A stretch of DNA of 13,625 nucleotides from Gemmatimonadota bacterium (GTDB lineage: Bacteria > Gemmatimonadota > Gemmatimonadetes > Gemmatimonadales > Gemmatimonadaceae). A program made the translations under genes and the position numbers. Each line of letters begins with the position of its first letter. Positions within the stretch are counted from its first letter, which is position 1. Positions 1 to 6,623 of this stretch are shown here, piece after piece. The notes under the pieces were generated by a model. That model was not told the origin of the DNA. It was given only the letters and a program-made list of their open reading frames with translations, and did not search any database. The DNA is taken from positions 1-13,625 of the forward strand of contig JAOUHR010000016.1 of assembly GCA_029884515.1 (NCBI GenBank). The letters run 5' to 3'.

Positions 1-567
1 ATCCGCGCGCGGATGACCACCGCGCCCTTCTCCGCACCAGTGCTCGTCGAGCCGCTCCGGGCGATGGGGGACACCGTGCGTCACGAGGCCGGCGTGCGCG
101 CGGGCTTCCGTCGCACGCACACCTTCACGGCCGTCACGATGCCGGTGTTCGACCGCTTCGAGGCCACGCTTACGCAGACCTTGCCGCGCGCGTGGGTGCT
201 CGACGCAGCGATGACGGACGCGGTCGACCGGCTCCTCGCGCACGGCATCGTGGTGCGCCGGCTCGGCGCGGCGTGGCGGGGCGCCGGTGAGGCCTTCGTG
301 GTGGATTCGCTCATCAAGGCTCCGCGCCCCTTCCAAGGCCACCAGGAGGTGCGCCTCGAGGGGCATTGGACTGCGGAGGCGCTCGCACTCGCTCCCGGCG
401 CGTGGATCGTCCCCGCGGACCAGCCGCTCGCCCTCCTCGCGCTCATCCTGCTCGAGCCGCAGAGCGACGACGGGCTCACCACCTGGAACGTCTTCGACGC
501 CGCGCTCGCGGTCGGGGCACGGCACGCGGTGCGTCGTGCGCTCGCCGACATCCCGCTTCCACGCTGA
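1..567 (+). CDS. M14-family metallopeptidase, C-terminal fragment (5' truncated)
   Basis: The frame is open from base 1 and ends at TGA 565-567; the first ATG in it is base 13, but the protein clearly starts upstream of the window. The visible ~188 residues hold no zinc ligands, so the catalytic part lies outside. The tail around residues 110-165 (FQGHQEVRLEGHW, then a 'PADQPLALLA..LLEPQSDDGLTTWNVFD' block) resembles the C-terminal domain that I associate with secreted M14 zinc carboxypeptidase-like proteins of Gemmatimonadota and Bacteroidota. In those proteins this region follows the peptidase domain and probably acts in the periplasm or outside the cell. The assignment rests on recall of that tail only. 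The next gene follows after 15 bases on the same strand, so the two may be co-transcribed. Confidence 0.6.
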   Translation: MRARMTTAPFSAPVLVEPLRAMGDTVRHEAGVRAGFRRTHTFTAVTMPVFDRFEATLTQTLPRAWVLDAAMTDAVDRLLAHGIVVRRLGAAWRGAGEAFVVDSLIKAPRPFQGHQEVRLEGHWTAEALALAPGAWIVPADQPLALLALILLEPQSDDGLTTWNVFDAALAVGARHAVRRALADIPLPR

Positions 568-582
568 TCGCGTGCAGCACGG

Positions 583-963
583 ATGAGCCGGTTCCTCCCG
601 CCCGACCACTCCAAGGGTGACGAGCGCACCATCGGTGGCTACGCGTCCGTGCACGCGCGCCCCGCCGCGCTGGAAGGGAGCGACGGGATGTCCTACAGCG
701 TGGAGATCCTCACCGAGCGCGCCGGCGACGGCGCGCAGGCCTACGGCGCGTTCTTCCTCTTCATGCAGTGGACGCGCATGGGGGAGCAGGGCGTGGCTGG
801 GCACCTCGAGTCCGACTCGCTTACGTGGGGTGCTGATCGCGAGTCCGCCACGCAGGCGCTAGGCACGTGGCCCATCGAGCGCGTGCAGGCGCTGCTCGAG
901 GACCTGATCCGCGCACGCCGTGCCACGGCGACCGATGCGGATGCCGCCGGGGCGAACGCATGA
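583..963 (+). CDS. uncharacterised small protein in front of rsgA
   Basis: A 126-residue soluble protein with no signal peptide, membrane segment or catalytic motif that I can name. Residues 18-60 (GGYASVHARPAALEG then SYSVEILTE and a GAFFLFMQW strand) suggest a compact beta-sheet domain. The C-terminus (residues 93-112, WPIERVQALLEDLIRARR) looks helical. The start at 583 lacks a Shine-Dalgarno site. An internal ATG at 688 has AAGGGAG just upstream and would give a 91-residue protein, but the GYASVH segment before it reads as real protein, so I prefer 583. Its stop overlaps the rsgA start (ATGA, 960-963), implying translational coupling in one operon. I do not recognise the function; it could be a lineage-specific partner of RsgA or simply a neighbour. 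Confidence 0.6.
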   Translation: MSRFLPPDHSKGDERTIGGYASVHARPAALEGSDGMSYSVEILTERAGDGAQAYGAFFLFMQWTRMGEQGVAGHLESDSLTWGADRESATQALGTWPIERVQALLEDLIRARRATATDADAAGANA

Positions 964-1913
964 GCGACGTGGGGGATGTCGGCGGCGTCCGCACGATCGT
1001 CGTGGAAGGCACGGGTGGCATCTGGAAGGTCCGGTCGCCGGACGGTGAGGAGCGCGAAGCCTCGCTCGCCGGCCGACTCAAGCAGGAGGAGCGCGGGAAC
1101 CTGAAACTCGCGGTGGGCGATCACGTCATCGTGGAGCCGGAGGAGCGCGGCGCGGGCTGGCGCATCACGGGCATCGAGCCGCGGCGTGGCGTGCTCGCGC
1201 GGCGCGAGCCGGGAGGCCGGCGCGGCGAGCGCATCCTCGCCGCGAACGTCGACCAGGTGCTCGTCGTCTTCGCCGCGGCGAACCCCGAGCCCCACCCGCG
1301 CATGATCGACCGATTCCTCGTGATCTGCGAGGCGAACGACCTCGAGGCGCATCTCGTCGTCAACAAGGTGGACCTGGTCGCGACCCCCGACGCGGTCGAC
1401 GCGCTCATCGGCCCCTACCTGCGCGCCGGCTACCGCGTGCACCGCACCAGCGCCAAGCGCGGCGACGGCCTCGAGGAGATGCGCGCCGAGCTCCACGGGA
1501 AGGTCACTGCCGTCACCGGGCCCTCCGGCGCCGGGAAGTCGTCGCTGCTCAACGCGCTCCATCCGGGACTCGCGCTCCGCACGCAGGAGATCTCGGCGTC
1601 GGTCAACAAGGGGCGGCACACCACCGTGGGCGCGAAGCTCATCCCGCTCCCCGACGGCGACGAGGGCTACCTCGTGGACACGCCCGGCTTGCGCGAGGTC
1701 GGGATGTGGGGCCTGCCCGCCGGCTCACTCGACCAGTGTTACCCGGAGTTTCGCCCGTACCTCGGCGAGTGCCGCTTCCAGGATTGCCAGCACGACAGCG
1801 AACCCGAATGCGCGGTGCGGCGCGCGATCGGCGAGGGCAAGGTGGATCGCGGCCGGCACGAGAGCTACCTCAAGCTGCGCGGCGAACTCGCGGAGGCCGA
1901 ACGCGAATGGTGA
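960..1913 (+). CDS. rsgA: ribosome small-subunit biogenesis GTPase RsgA
   Basis: RsgA is a circularly permuted GTPase that acts in late maturation of the 30S subunit and is stimulated by it. The 317-residue protein has the full architecture: an N-terminal OB-fold (about 10-75), then GTPase motifs in permuted order, G4 NKVD (135-138), G1/P-loop GPSGAGKSS (187-195) and G3 DTPG (240-243). A C-terminal zinc module follows, with C271, C276, H278 and C284 (CX4CXHX5C). The length matches the family. The frame is open back to 867, but the ATG at 960 is chosen because it overlaps the stop of the preceding gene as ATGA and leaves a normal N-terminus. It ends 10 bases before the convergent pdxH stop, so no room is left for a terminator between them. 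Identification is firm. Confidence 0.95.
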   Translation: MSDVGDVGGVRTIVVEGTGGIWKVRSPDGEEREASLAGRLKQEERGNLKLAVGDHVIVEPEERGAGWRITGIEPRRGVLARREPGGRRGERILAANVDQVLVVFAAANPEPHPRMIDRFLVICEANDLEAHLVVNKVDLVATPDAVDALIGPYLRAGYRVHRTSAKRGDGLEEMRAELHGKVTAVTGPSGAGKSSLLNALHPGLALRTQEISASVNKGRHTTVGAKLIPLPDGDEGYLVDTPGLREVGMWGLPAGSLDQCYPEFRPYLGECRFQDCQHDSEPECAVRRAIGEGKVDRGRHESYLKLRGELAEAEREW

Positions 1914-1923
1914 CGCGAGACCG

Positions 1924-2559
1924 CTACGGGCTGAGCCGCTCCACTGCCCAGCCGCCGGGCGTCGCGCGGTAGCGGATCCGGTCGTGCAGCCGGCTCGGCC
2001 GGCCCTGCCAGAACTCGTACGACGCGGGCGCCACGCGGAACCCACCCCAGTGCGACGGCAACGGGATGTCGTCACCCGGATGTTTCGCCTCGAGTTCCAC
2101 GAAGCGCCGCTCGAGTCCCGCGCGGCCGTCGATCACCGCACTCTGCGACGACACCCAGGCGCCAAGCCGGCTGCCGCGGGGCCGCGTGCGGTAGTACGCC
2201 GCCGACTCTTCCGCGCCCACGCGCGTGACGGCACCAACGATGCGCACCTGCCGCTCGAGCAGCCCCCACCAGAAGCAGAGCGCGGCGTGCGCATTCTGGC
2301 CGAGTTCCTCGCCCTTCCGGCTGCGATAGTCCGTGAAGAACACGAAGCCGCGTGCGTCGGCTTCCTTGAGCAGCACCATCCGCACGTTCGGGTGGCCGTC
2401 CGCATCAGCGGTGGCGAGCGCCATCGCGTTCGGCTCGAGCGAGCCGGCCTCGCGCGCCTGCGCGAACCAGCGCTGGAACTGCTCGAGCGGATCGGCCGCG
2501 ATCGCCCGCTCGTCCAGGGTCTCGCGGCGGTACTCCTCGCGCAGGTCGGCGATGTCCAT
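1924..2559 (-). CDS. pdxH: pyridoxine/pyridoxamine 5'-phosphate oxidase
   Basis: PdxH is an FMN enzyme that oxidises pyridoxine or pyridoxamine 5'-phosphate to pyridoxal 5'-phosphate with O2, in PLP synthesis and salvage; it is cytosolic and dimeric. The 211-residue length is typical. Seen in the sequence are the FMN-binding RMVLLK (60-65), YRSRKGEEL (78-86), RQVRIVG (103-109), and the C-terminal family signature HWGGFRV ... [14 protein letters not shown] (170-194), whose Arg and His residues bind substrate phosphate and flavin. The frame runs upstream to 2745, but that part is low-complexity and overlaps the sigma factor gene. The ATG at 2559 gives the normal N-terminus ([12 protein letters not shown]) with GGAG ten bases before it. 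It is transcribed divergently from the sigma factor and converges on rsgA. Confidence 0.95.
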   Translation of the reverse strand: MDIADLREEYRRETLDERAIAADPLEQFQRWFAQAREAGSLEPNAMALATADADGHPNVRMVLLKEADARGFVFFTDYRSRKGEELGQNAHAALCFWWGLLERQVRIVGAVTRVGAEESAAYYRTRPRGSRLGAWVSSQSAVIDGRAGLERRFVELEAKHPGDDIPLPSHWGGFRVAPASYEFWQGRPSRLHDRIRYRATPGGWAVERLSP

Positions 2560-2605
2560 GCGGGGAAAGCTCCGCCTGCGCGCCGTCGAGGCAAGTCCCG
2601 CCGCT

Positions 2606-2630
2606 GGCGCGAACCTTTCGTTCAGGCGCC
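2606..2630. promoter_or_regulatory. imperfect palindrome in the pdxH/sigma-factor divergent region
   Basis: The region reads GGCGC GAAC CTTTC GTTC A GGCGCC: a GAAC-N5-GTTC inverted repeat (2611-2623) flanked by complementary GGCGC arms with a two-base bulge. It lies 21 bases before the sigma factor's GTG and 47 bases from the pdxH start. GAACCTTT also resembles an ECF-type -35 element (GGAAC-like), so this could be an autoregulated promoter or operator. No matching -10 is convincing. Function is inference. Confidence 0.35.
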
Positions 2631-2650
2631 CGGCAGGAGAACTTGACAAT

Positions 2651-3244
2651 GTGACCACCGAGCCGCCCCCGGACGCACACGCCGCCTTCAGCGCCGTCGC
2701 CCTCACCGCGATCGATGACGTGTACCGCTTCGCGCGCTCGCTCACGCGTGACGAGGTTGATGCGGAGGACGTGGTGCAGGAGACCTACCTGCGCGCATTC
2801 CGTTCCTGGCACACGTTCGAGACGGGCACCGATGTGCGCCGGTGGCTCTTCACCATCGCGCGGAACGTGTTCCTGCGGTCACGCGAGAAGGGGAAGCGCG
2901 AGGTCACGCTCGACGACGATGGCGCGGAGATCGTGGACGCCGCGCTGGCGCGCGAGGCGTGGTCGCGCGGCGGTCTCGATACGATCCTCGAACGCGCCGA
3001 TCTCGGGCCCGCGATCTCGACCGCGCTGGCGGAGTTGCCGGAACCGTATCGCGCCGTGGTGGTGCTCGTCGACCTCGAGGACCAGTCGTACGAATCGACC
3101 GCGGAGGTGCTCGAGGTGCCCATCGGCACCGTGCGTTCGCGCCTCTTCCGCGGGCGCAAGCTGCTGCAGGAGAAGCTGATGCAGCACGCCATCGACTCGG
3201 GCCTGATCCCGCAGCCCACCGCACCAGTCAGGAGCACCGAATGA
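2651..3244 (+). CDS. ECF-family RNA polymerase sigma factor (SigR/RpoE-like)
   Basis: A 197-residue group 4 sigma factor that would direct RNA polymerase to a stress regulon. Region 2 is clear: [17 protein letters not shown] (37-53) for core binding and -10 melting, followed by WLFTIARN (65-71). Region 4 spans about 123-175 with the helix-turn-helix [16 protein letters not shown] (157-172) that reads the -35 box. The frame is open from 2333, but that part is antisense to pdxH. The start is GTG 2651, with AGGAG at 2635-2639, 11 bases away. The last codon and stop overlap the anti-sigma start (ATGA at 3241-3244). The region 4 sequence and C-terminal 'AIDSGL' recall Streptomyces SigR, and the partner's metal spacing supports a thiol-oxidative stress role. 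Regulon and inducer are inferred. Confidence 0.9.
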   Translation: MTTEPPPDAHAAFSAVALTAIDDVYRFARSLTRDEVDAEDVVQETYLRAFRSWHTFETGTDVRRWLFTIARNVFLRSREKGKREVTLDDDGAEIVDAALAREAWSRGGLDTILERADLGPAISTALAELPEPYRAVVVLVDLEDQSYESTAEVLEVPIGTVRSRLFRGRKLLQEKLMQHAIDSGLIPQPTAPVRSTE

Positions 3245-3534
3245 ACCACGGTCACGGGTCGGACGACCGGACGGGGGCAGCGGCGATGGACTGCGCCGGT
3301 GCGATGGATCGCCTCTTCGACTTCCTTGACGGCGAGCTGGGGCCGGAGACGGAGGTGCGGATCCGGCAGCACCTCGAGAAGTGCGGGCACTGCTTCGACG
3401 AAGCCGGCTTCGAGCGGCGGTTCCTCGCGGCAGTGCAGGCGGCGCGTGCGGCGGAGGTCTGTCCCGCGACGCTCAGGGCACGCGTTCGCGACGCGCTGCG
3501 CCACGCCGGATGGACGGAGGCCGCGGGCTCCTAG
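3241..3534 (+). CDS. zinc-binding anti-sigma factor (ZAS, RsrA-like)
   Basis: A 97-residue soluble protein with no membrane segment. It carries the ZAS motif H44-x3-C48-x2-C51 plus an upstream C18. The ligand intervals (C to H 26, H to C 4, C to C 3) are the same as in Streptomyces RsrA (C11, H37, C41, C44), where zinc holds the reduced form and disulfide formation releases SigR. An extra cysteine, C74, is near the C-terminus. The gene starts inside the sigma factor's stop codon (ATGA), the usual coupling for sigma/anti-sigma pairs. It very likely binds and inhibits the upstream sigma factor in the cytoplasm until oxidised. Redox sensing is inferred from spacing, not proven. The longer open frame upstream (from 2842) is a shadow of the sigma gene. 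Confidence 0.88.
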   Translation: MNHGHGSDDRTGAAAMDCAGAMDRLFDFLDGELGPETEVRIRQHLEKCGHCFDEAGFERRFLAAVQAARAAEVCPATLRARVRDALRHAGWTEAAGS

Positions 3535-3546
3535 GTCCCAGAAACG

Positions 3547-3586
3547 CCCCGCTCGCCGCCCGGCGCGATGCGGGCGGCGAGCGGGG
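3547..3586. terminator. 16-bp perfect hairpin after the anti-sigma gene
   Basis: The arm CCCCGCTCGCCGCCCG (3547-3562) and its exact reverse complement (3571-3586) surround an 8-base loop. It begins 13 bases after the anti-sigma stop. There is no T-tract on either side, so it is a strong RNA hairpin that may need Rho or act as a 3' stability element. It sits between convergent genes and could serve both. Confidence 0.7.
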
Positions 3587-3597
3587 GACGGCAGGCA

Positions 3598-3625
3598 GGA
3601 CGAGGCGGAATGTCCCGCCTCGTCC
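3598..3625. terminator. second perfect hairpin, 11-bp stem, before the cytochrome c stop
   Basis: GGACGAGGCGG (3598-3608) pairs perfectly with CCGCCTCGTCC (3615-3625) across a 6-base loop. It lies 9 bases beyond the end of the minus-strand cytochrome c gene and 11 bases from the first hairpin. It probably ends cytochrome c transcription, with the 16-bp hairpin as a backup. No T-tract follows in either direction. Confidence 0.65.
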
Positions 3626-3634
3626 CGCTGTGGA

Positions 3635-4177
3635 TCAGAACTTGAATGCCTGCAGTTCCGGCCAGGTCCACATCGTGGTGCGCGACTTCGTCTTCTCGCG
3701 CACGGCCGCGACCTGCGCCGCCGTCACCGGTCCGGCGCTGTTCCCCCACTGCGAACGCACGTAGGTCAGCACCGCCGCGATCTGCGTGTCGTTGAACACG
3801 GGCCCCCACGGTGTCATCACGTTGTTGAAGGTCTTCCCCTCGACCGTGATCGGGCCGTTGAGGCCGTGCAGCACGATGGCGATTGGCAGTTCGACGGGAC
3901 CGGTGGCGATCTTCGATCCGGCGAGCGGCGGATAGGTCCCTGCGATGCCCTGGCCGTTGGCTTGGTGGCAGGTGGTGCAGGTCATGAACACCTGCTTGCC
4001 GATCGAGTCGGTGGCGGCACCGGCGGCCGAGGCGACCGTGGAAGCGGCCGCTGGCGCACCCGCGGCGGCCGAGGCTGCGTTGTTCGCAGGAGCGGCGTCC
4101 TTGCTTCCGCCGCATGCGGCAGCGAGGACCAGGGCGAACGAAGTGATGACGGGAGCAATGGTACGCGAAACAGCCAT
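3635..4177 (-). CDS. class I cytochrome c lipoprotein
   Basis: A 180-residue exported electron carrier. Residues 1-22 form a signal peptide ending in a lipobox-like AAAC, with Cys22 the probable lipid-modified residue. A flexible Ala-rich linker (about 28-56) tethers the haem domain. The haem motif is C67-T-T-C70-H71, with M121 (NNVMTPWG) the likely distal ligand. The C-terminal segment (QVAAVREKTKSRTTMWTW) is common in small c-type cytochromes near terminal oxidases and periplasmic dehydrogenases. The start at 4177 is chosen because GGAGGA lies just before it; the frame continues to 4243 without a better start. The partner enzyme is not in the window, so its donor and acceptor are unknown. 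Expression diverges from moaB. Confidence 0.9.
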   Translation of the reverse strand: MAVSRTIAPVITSFALVLAAACGGSKDAAPANNAASAAAGAPAAASTVASAAGAATDSIGKQVFMTCTTCHQANGQGIAGTYPPLAGSKIATGPVELPIAIVLHGLNGPITVEGKTFNNVMTPWGPVFNDTQIAAVLTYVRSQWGNSAGPVTAAQVAAVREKTKSRTTMWTWPELQAFKF

Positions 4178-4266
4178 CGGACATCCTCCAAGTGGTGGGT
4201 GTGCGGCACCGACTCCGGCGCACATACTTCTTAATGTATGCATCTTCCCAGCGGAACGAGAAACGG

Positions 4267-4794
4267 GTGAGCGAACTCCCCGAGGGCACGCGCGCGCACC
4301 GCGCCGACGCCAAGCGTTTCGAGCACCTGCGCTGTGCAGTGCTCACCGTCAGTGATTCCCGTACACTCGAGACGGACGAGTCCGGCCCCTCGATCGGCAC
4401 GGCGCTCACGAGCGCCGGACACGAGGTGGTGGACCTCGCCCTCCTGCCGAACGAGGAGCCGCGCGTGCGCGCACTCGTCCGCGGCTGGCTCGCCCGGGAG
4501 GACCTCGATGTCATCATCGTCACCGGCGGCACCGGACTCAGTTCACGCGACCGCACGATCGAGGCGCTCACCCCCCTGTTCGACAAGGCGATCCCCGGGT
4601 TCGGCGAGCTCTTCCGGATGCTCGGCTACCAGGAGCAGGTCGGCACCGCGGCGATCCTCTCGCGCGCGGCGGCCGGGAGCGCGCGCGGAAAGCTCGTGGT
4701 GTCGCTCCCGGGGTCTCGTGCCGCGGTGGACCTCGCGCTGCAGCGCATCCTGCTCCCGGAACTCGCGCACCTGCTTCGCGAGATCAGGCGCTGA
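4267..4794 (+). CDS. moaB: molybdenum cofactor biosynthesis protein MoaB/MogA family
   Basis: MoaB/MogA proteins bind molybdopterin and adenylylate it, a late step in molybdenum cofactor assembly in the cytosol. The 175-residue protein shows the family marks: a Rossmann-like start RCAVLTVSDSRT (22-33), DESG (37-40), the MPT-binding GGTGLSSRD (87-95), PLFDKAIPGFGELFRML (103-119) and LPGS (147-150). The start is uncertain. GTG 4267 gives a family-like N-terminus with only a weak purine stretch upstream. ATG 4234 would add 11 residues and lies 5 bases after a CATACT box, allowing a leaderless mRNA. No molybdoenzyme is encoded nearby, so the user of the cofactor is elsewhere. It diverges from the cytochrome c gene and converges on the OsmC gene. 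Confidence 0.9.
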   Translation: MSELPEGTRAHRADAKRFEHLRCAVLTVSDSRTLETDESGPSIGTALTSAGHEVVDLALLPNEEPRVRALVRGWLAREDLDVIIVTGGTGLSSRDRTIEALTPLFDKAIPGFGELFRMLGYQEQVGTAAILSRAAAGSARGKLVVSLPGSRAAVDLALQRILLPELAHLLREIRR

Positions 4795-4810
4795 CGCGAC
4801 TGCGCAGCGC
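4788..4810. terminator. hairpin over the moaB stop codon
   Basis: GCGCTG-a-CGC (4788-4797) pairs with GCG-CAGCGC (4802-4810) across a GACT loop: nine base pairs with a single bulged base that is part of the moaB stop codon. It fills most of the 18-base gap to the convergent OsmC gene and could terminate both. It has no T-tract. Confidence 0.5.
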
Positions 4811-4812
4811 GG

Positions 4813-5241
4813 CTACTCCTCGAGCGTGAGCGTCCACTCCACCGGCAGCTTGGGGTCGAGCGAGTCGCGCACCGAGCAGTACTTCGTGACGGCCAGCTCG
4901 ATCGCACGCAGCGCGTGGTCGCGCTCGATCCCCGTGCCGCGCATCCGGTAGGCCAGCACCACGCGCGTGAGCCGCGCAGGCGTGGTTGTGGCGCGCTCGC
5001 CGTGCACGTCGATGGTCAGCCCCTCCACCGGCGTGCGACACTTGGCCATGATGTCCACGACGTCCACCGCCGTGCACGAGGCGAGCGCACAGAGCAGCGC
5101 GTCGACCGGCCCCGGGCCCGTGCTGGCGTCCGCGTCGATGCGGATCGTGTGCTGGCTCCCCAGCCGGCTCGCGTCGAACCGATGGTCGCCATCCCAGCGG
5201 ACCACCACCCGATTCTCCTTCCTCGGCGCTGCTCCGGTCAC
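4813..5241 (-). CDS. OsmC/Ohr-family protein
   Basis: A 142-residue cytosolic protein of the OsmC superfamily, whose studied members reduce organic hydroperoxides through a cysteine pair. The two conserved cysteines are visible: C56 in LASCTAVDV and C122 in KYCSV. The segment [14 protein letters not shown] (45-58) is the typical central-helix start. It is closer to the YhfA-like branch than to Ohr proper, so hydroperoxide reduction is likely but not certain. The start is GTG 5241, which overlaps the sulfurtransferase stop as GTGA (5238-5241). It is therefore the second gene of a coupled operon. Pairing with a rhodanese suggests handling of reactive sulfur or peroxide species; this is inference. 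It converges on moaB. Confidence 0.88.
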   Translation of the reverse strand: MTGAAPRKENRVVVRWDGDHRFDASRLGSQHTIRIDADASTGPGPVDALLCALASCTAVDVVDIMAKCRTPVEGLTIDVHGERATTTPARLTRVVLAYRMRGTGIERDHALRAIELAVTKYCSVRDSLDPKLPVEWTLTLEE

Positions 5242-6128
5242 GGTTCACTCCCCGTCTTGATGGGTGATTGCACGGCATTGCCCCACTCGGTCCAGCTGCC
5301 GTCGTAGTTCTTCACCTTCGGATAGCCCAGCAGGTAGGTGAGCACGAACCAGGTGTGCGAGGAGCGCTCGCCGATCCGGCAGTAGGTCACCACGTCCTGC
5401 GCCGGCGCGAGGCCCGCCTCGCCCTCGTAGATCGCGCGCAGCTCTGCCGCGGACTTGAACGAGCCGTCGGCGTTCGCCGCGCGACCCCAGGGCACGCTCC
5501 TGGCACCCGGGATGTGCCCGCCGCGCAGGGTCCCTTCCTGCGGGTAGTCCGGCATGTGCGTGCGCTCGCCCGTGTACTCCGGGAGTGAGCGCACGTCGAT
5601 CAGCGCGCCCTTCGCCTGTTGGTGCGCGCGCACGTCGGACATGAAGGCACGGATGCGCGCGTCGTTCCGCGGCGGCGCCTTGTACGCACTCGGTGCGGGC
5701 CGCGGCACATCGGTCACCATCGGGCGGCCCTCGGCCTCCCACTTCGCGCGGCCGCCGTCGAGGAGCCGCGCGTTCGTGAAGCCGAACAGCTCGAACACCC
5801 AGAGCGCGTACGCCGCCCACCAGTTGCCCTTGTCGCCGTAGAGGATCACCGGCGTCGTTTCGTCGATGCCGCGCGCACGGAGCAGCTCCTGGAAGCATGC
5901 GGATGAGACGTAGTCGCGCTCGACCGGGTCGTTCAGGTCGGCGTGCCAGTCGATCTTCTGCGCGCCCGGGATGTGCCCCATGTCATAGAGGAGCACGTCC
6001 TCGTCACTCTCGAGGACCCGGAGGGATGGCTCGTCGAGGTGTGCGGCGAGCCACGCGGTGGAGACCAGTTTCTCGGCGTGGGCGTAGCCCTTCGCGGCGA
6101 TCTCGGTGCTGGGGTCCTTGATGGTCAT
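5238..6128 (-). CDS. thiosulfate sulfurtransferase (tandem rhodanese)
   Basis: Rhodaneses move a sulfane sulfur from thiosulfate or a mercaptan to a thiophilic acceptor such as cyanide or a protein thiol. This 296-residue protein has two rhodanese domains. The N-terminal one (about 20-140) has D99 in the active loop (YGDKG) and is a non-catalytic domain as usual. The C-terminal one (about 160-290) has the active loop C250-R-I-G-E-R-S, preceded by DVRS (178-181). The C-terminal stretch [27 protein letters not shown] closely resembles actinobacterial CysA/ThtR-type sulfurtransferases. There is no signal peptide, so it acts in the cytosol. A -10-like TAGATT lies only 6 bases before the ATG with no ribosome site between. 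It is the first gene of an operon with the OsmC protein. Confidence 0.93.
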   Translation of the reverse strand: MTIKDPSTEIAAKGYAHAEKLVSTAWLAAHLDEPSLRVLESDEDVLLYDMGHIPGAQKIDWHADLNDPVERDYVSSACFQELLRARGIDETTPVILYGDKGNWWAAYALWVFELFGFTNARLLDGGRAKWEAEGRPMVTDVPRPAPSAYKAPPRNDARIRAFMSDVRAHQQAKGALIDVRSLPEYTGERTHMPDYPQEGTLRGGHIPGARSVPWGRAANADGSFKSAAELRAIYEGEAGLAPAQDVVTYCRIGERSSHTWFVLTYLLGYPKVKNYDGSWTEWGNAVQSPIKTGSEP

Positions 6129-6134
6129 GGGAGG

Positions 6135-6140
6135 AATCTA
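6135..6140 (-). promoter_or_regulatory. candidate -10 box giving a leaderless sulfurtransferase mRNA
   Basis: On the minus strand TAGATT (6140-6135) is followed by six bases and then the ATG at 6128. Transcription starting the usual 6-8 bases later would begin at the start codon. The -35 is weak (TGAGAG at 18-base spacing, 6164-6159). A small GAGCC-GCAG-GGCTC hairpin (6148-6161) lies just upstream. Confidence 0.35.
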
Positions 6141-6289
6141 CCCTCGTGAGCCGCAGGGCTCTCATCCGATGCGCAGCCTGACGGACGGTTTCCGCCGCGA
6201 AGCACCCCTCCGGCGTCGGCATTCCGCTAATGTACGGCAGCGCCGAGCGCGCGAGATCGCACGCCGCCCCCACTCCCCGCCTGCATTCC

Positions 6290-6613
6290 ATGGGTCAGTA
6301 CGAGAAGCACGTGTTCGTGTGCACCACCGGCAAGACCTGCGTCACGCAGGACTCCGAAGGCGTGTTCAAGTGCCTGCGCGAGGGGGTGAAGGAGGCCGGA
6401 CTCAAGGGACGTGTCCGCATCAACGCGAGCGGATGCATGAGCCAGTGCGGCCACGGCGTGATGGTCGTCGTCTACCCCGAGGACACCTGGTACGCGGGTG
6501 TCGACGTCGAGGGCGCCAGGCGGATCCTCGGCCAGCACCTGCTCCACGGCCGTCCGGTGGAATCGCTCCGCTACGTCGCGCCGCCGGGCGACAACAAGCT
6601 GCCGAAGGACTGA
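6290..6613 (+). CDS. thioredoxin-like [2Fe-2S] ferredoxin, first copy
   Basis: A 107-residue one-electron carrier of the thioredoxin-fold ferredoxin family (Aquifex Fd1 / Clostridium Shethna-type). The fold start EKHVFVC (5-11) and the later VVVYPEDTWYAGVD (59-72), where the family has 'VYP.G.WY..V', are characteristic. The cluster ligands are most likely C11 and C17 from the first loop and C49-x3-C53 from SGCMSQC; C28 is an extra cysteine. The frame is open from 6230, but MGQYEKHVFVC at 6290 is the natural start; no Shine-Dalgarno site precedes it. The gene diverges from the sulfurtransferase over a 161-base gap and is followed 10 bases later by a paralogue. The redox partner is unknown. Confidence 0.88.
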   Translation: MGQYEKHVFVCTTGKTCVTQDSEGVFKCLREGVKEAGLKGRVRINASGCMSQCGHGVMVVVYPEDTWYAGVDVEGARRILGQHLLHGRPVESLRYVAPPGDNKLPKD

Positions 6614-6623
6614 GGCGCCGCGC

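Noticed and set aside
81..632. 183-codon open frame on - over the M14 fragment
   Set aside because: It is a Ser/Arg/Ala-rich shadow of the + strand gene, which has recognisable tail motifs.
2643..2648. TTGACA as a -35 box for the sigma factor gene
   Set aside because: It lies between the ribosome binding site and the GTG start, so any transcript from it would begin inside the gene.
2333..2650. N-terminal extension of the sigma factor (open frame from 2333)
   Set aside because: The added part is antisense to pdxH and unlike any sigma factor; GTG 2651 has a clear ribosome site.
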